The notes under the pieces are model-generated. The model was given only the letters and a program-made list of their open reading frames with translations, was not told the origin of the DNA and ran no database searches. A DNA stretch of 22,489 nucleotides, taken from positions 1 to 22,489 of the IMG/VR virus record IMGVR_UViG_3300034190_002138. One strand, written 5' to 3'. Shown in pieces: positions 21,292 to 22,489 of this stretch. This DNA comes from a virus. Both the position numbers and the translations under genes were made by a program. The first letter of the stretch is position 1. Every line of letters starts with the position of its first letter.

Positions 21292-22001
21292 GGTCTACCC
21301 ATTATACCACCAGTTTGATCTGGTCCTGTGTCTATCATATTACGTTCCATAATACTAATAGCTCTATCTTGCTTTTGTGTTTGTGATAATTGTTTTAGTT
21401 TAGCAAGGTTTTCTTTTGCGTCTTTAGAAAGTCTTTCTCGTGCTTCCATATTACGAACTACTGCCTGTATTTGATTATCTGTAGGATTACCTACAATCTC
21501 ACCGTCCTTTGTAATACCATTATCTGTATTACCTATTAACATGTCACTATCTTTTAATTTAGGTTTAGAGCCTACACGTTTTATACCTTCCTCTGTCATA
21601 AGGCTTACACCTTCACTTTTACGTGCATCAGAACTACGTGTGACTGCTGCTTTTCTTGTACGAGATACATCTGCCTCTTCTGACATTGCATTAAGTTTAT
21701 CTAGTAACTCTTGTTCTTTTTTTGTAATTGTACCTTTTTCTTCTTTAGTTTCTAGTATAGATACAAGTTCAGCACGTGCTCTAGAACCTGCTGATGCAGA
21801 CTCTTGCATCCTTGGTTCACTCAGATCACCTCTAGTTACTGTACCTGCTTTACCTTCCTCTACGTCAAGTGTACCACGAGAGGGTGCTTGCCCTTCGTCT
21901 AGTTGACTTACAAACTTATCTGCAAATAGTTTTTGTGTGCCTTCTTTAACTTCGTCTGTAACTTCTTTAATTTTTCTAAGGCTTCTTAATGCTTTTACCA
22001 T
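21288..22001 (-). CDS. Charged coiled-coil unknown protein
   Basis: A 237-residue hydrophilic, helix-rich protein starting MVKALRSLRKIKEVTDEV. The ATG at 22001 overlaps the preceding stop by one base (TAATG) and has GGAG 6 bases upstream; a TTG at 22013 is less likely. It contains long Glu/Lys/Arg stretches (ELVSILETKEEKGTITKKEQ; VVRNMEARERLSKDAKENLA) and a Gly/Asn-rich segment (IGNTDNGITKDGEIVGNPTD). No enzyme motif or membrane segment is seen. A virion-internal or assembly protein is possible, but position far from the head genes gives no firm clue. Confidence 0.68.
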   Translation of the reverse strand: MVKALRSLRKIKEVTDEVKEGTQKLFADKFVSQLDEGQAPSRGTLDVEEGKAGTVTRGDLSEPRMQESASAGSRARAELVSILETKEEKGTITKKEQELLDKLNAMSEEADVSRTRKAAVTRSSDARKSEGVSLMTEEGIKRVGSKPKLKDSDMLIGNTDNGITKDGEIVGNPTDNQIQAVVRNMEARERLSKDAKENLAKLKQLSQTQKQDRAISIMERNMIDTGPDQTGGIMGRP

Positions 22002-22291
22002 TAACATCTCCAACGTTTACGTGCTTGACGTAATCTTGAATTAGGGTCTTTAGCTGCTTTAGGAAACTTCTTCATCTGCCCTGCACTTCTAGCACAAAAA
22101 GACTTTCGTCTTGCTTTTTCTGATTTAGTTAAACCTTTTTTCTTAGTAACAGCAGTTTTTAGTTTTGATCCTGGGTTATCTCTACGGTACTTAGCTACAC
22201 CTTTAGCTGTCATACCTGCTCCCTTTTTAGTGGGGCGTTTATGACCACCTTTAATGGTGTGTCCTTTCATTGAGCCTTTTTTCTCAGCCAT
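22001..22291 (-). CDS. Basic conserved protein with KSFCARSAGQM motif
   Basis: A 96-residue Lys/Arg-rich protein starting MAEKKGSMKGHTIKGGHKRP. It has GMTAKGVAKYRRDNPGSKLK, RRKSFCARSAGQMKKFPKAA and a terminal RQARKRWRC. The RRKSFCAR-x-x-GQM block is, from memory, a widespread small-protein signature in phages (DUF6321-like; name not certain). Two Cys may bind a metal. An upstream in-frame ATG at 22321 would add 10 residues but lacks a ribosome binding site; GAGG lies 8 bases before 22291, within a repeated segment. Its stop overlaps the next gene's ATG. Confidence 0.72.
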   Translation of the reverse strand: MAEKKGSMKGHTIKGGHKRPTKKGAGMTAKGVAKYRRDNPGSKLKTAVTKKKGLTKSEKARRKSFCARSAGQMKKFPKAAKDPNSRLRQARKRWRC

Positions 22292-22435
22292 CAGTCCAAC
22301 CTCACATACACAAGTCTTCATACAAAACTGTATAAAGTCTATGTTTGCTTTTGTCTCTACTGATGCATTTCTTTTTAAACCAAGCTATCATGCTCTATTA
22401 CCTCGTGTCGTTGCCATCAGTCCAACCTTCCATAC
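22287..22435 (-). repeat. Direct repeat pair carrying a ribosome binding site and ATG
   Basis: A 23-base element at 22287-22309 recurs at 22413-22435 with 2 mismatches (first 16 bases identical), 126 bases apart. On the minus strand both copies hold AGGTTGGACTGATGG. In the right copy this codes for EGWTDG of the upstream gene; in the left copy it supplies the start region of the 22001-22291 gene. It suggests partial duplication of the upstream gene's 3' end. Confidence 0.65.
22302..22391 (-). CDS. Possible 29-residue small protein
   Basis: ATG to TGA, encoding MIAWFKKKCISRDKSKHRLY then TVLYEDLCM. GAGG lies 9 bases before the ATG and it fills the gap between the upstream gene end and the 22001-22291 start. 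The basic aromatic start recalls the 31-residue microprotein at 19063-19158. Its stop falls within the repeated element. It could instead be a noncoding gap or a remnant. Confidence 0.4.
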   Translation of the reverse strand: MIAWFKKKCISRDKSKHRLYTVLYEDLCM

Positions 22436-22489
22436 GCATTGCCCACTCTACATGCTCTAATGAAAAAGGTCTACCGTAGTGAGCCTGTA
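22398..22489 (-). CDS. C-terminus of an unknown upstream gene (partial)
   Basis: The frame is open from the right edge to a TAA at 22398-22400, giving the last 29 residues: YGRPFSLEHVEWAMRMEGWT and DGNDTR. The start lies outside the window. The composition looks like a real protein end, and its GWTDG codons coincide with one copy of the 22287/22413 repeat. Function cannot be judged. Confidence 0.6.
   Translation of the reverse strand, partial: QAHYGRPFSLEHVEWAMRMEGWTDGNDTR

Noticed and set aside
1-22489. Lysogeny genes, photosynthesis or other classic auxiliary metabolic genes, tRNAs
   Set aside because: I looked for integrase, repressor, psbA-like, nucleotide metabolism and tRNA cloverleaf patterns and found none. 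The window holds late-type and small accessory genes only.

Overview
The window is part of the genome of a lytic-type tailed double-stranded DNA phage, most likely a podovirus (short tail) of a Gram-negative marine bacterium. The DNA is clearly AT-rich. Every credible gene lies on the minus strand, so the genome reads from right (22489) to left (1). Genes are tightly packed with many ATGA, TTGA or TAATG overlaps, and I see no gene-free stretch over 300 bases. The phage assignment rests on a complete packaging and virion module: small and large terminase, portal, a scaffold-like protein, major capsid protein, a likely decoration protein, an adaptor, a tail-nozzle-like protein and a giant repetitive tail fibre. 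No tail tube, sheath or tape-measure gene sits between capsid and fibre, which argues for a short tail. The M15 peptidase endolysin and the spanin-like lipoprotein point to a host with an outer membrane. Several small proteins resemble, from memory, families common in marine phages (cyanophage, pelagiphage and uncultured marine phage genomes). The exact host cannot be read from the sequence; the DUF1127 gene hints weakly at an alphaproteobacterium.

Layout in transcription order. (1) 22489-18469: small accessory genes. They include several very basic low-complexity proteins, two conserved-looking unknowns (20764-21291 and 19963-20637), a broken gene copy between them, an exported pair (a small outer-membrane beta-barrel-like protein and a Cys-containing exported protein) and a 31-residue Cys-rich microprotein. 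(2) A sigma70-like promoter at 18435-18463 drives a hairpin-capped leader, a 58-residue DUF1127 protein and a run of small basic and membrane proteins down to the Arg-rich protein at 16568-16945. (3) 16568-15115: a lysis-like group with the M15 endolysin, a conserved basic protein, a membrane/coiled-coil protein and a spanin-like lipoprotein with a C-terminal membrane segment. (4) 15118-12903: packaging genes. (5) 12892-7625: portal, a small helical protein, a large modular virion protein and the scaffold. (6) A second sigma70-like promoter at 7591-7618 shares its -10 region with the first. It sits directly upstream of a roughly 215-base structured leader and the capsid gene. (7) 6257-1: decoration, adaptor, nozzle and a giant fibre that runs off the left edge.

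The two promoters would boost the lysis/small-protein and packaging block on one hand and the highly expressed capsid gene on the other. Least routine features: the DUF1127 gene behind a hairpin that hides its ribosome binding site; a decayed 3' copy of the 15799-16101 gene at about 20663-20762; the exported beta-barrel/Cys pair; a 40-Arg, acid-free protamine-like protein; and tiny ORFs, one of them with a strong ribosome binding site. No tRNA, rRNA, integrase, CRISPR array or insertion sequence was seen.
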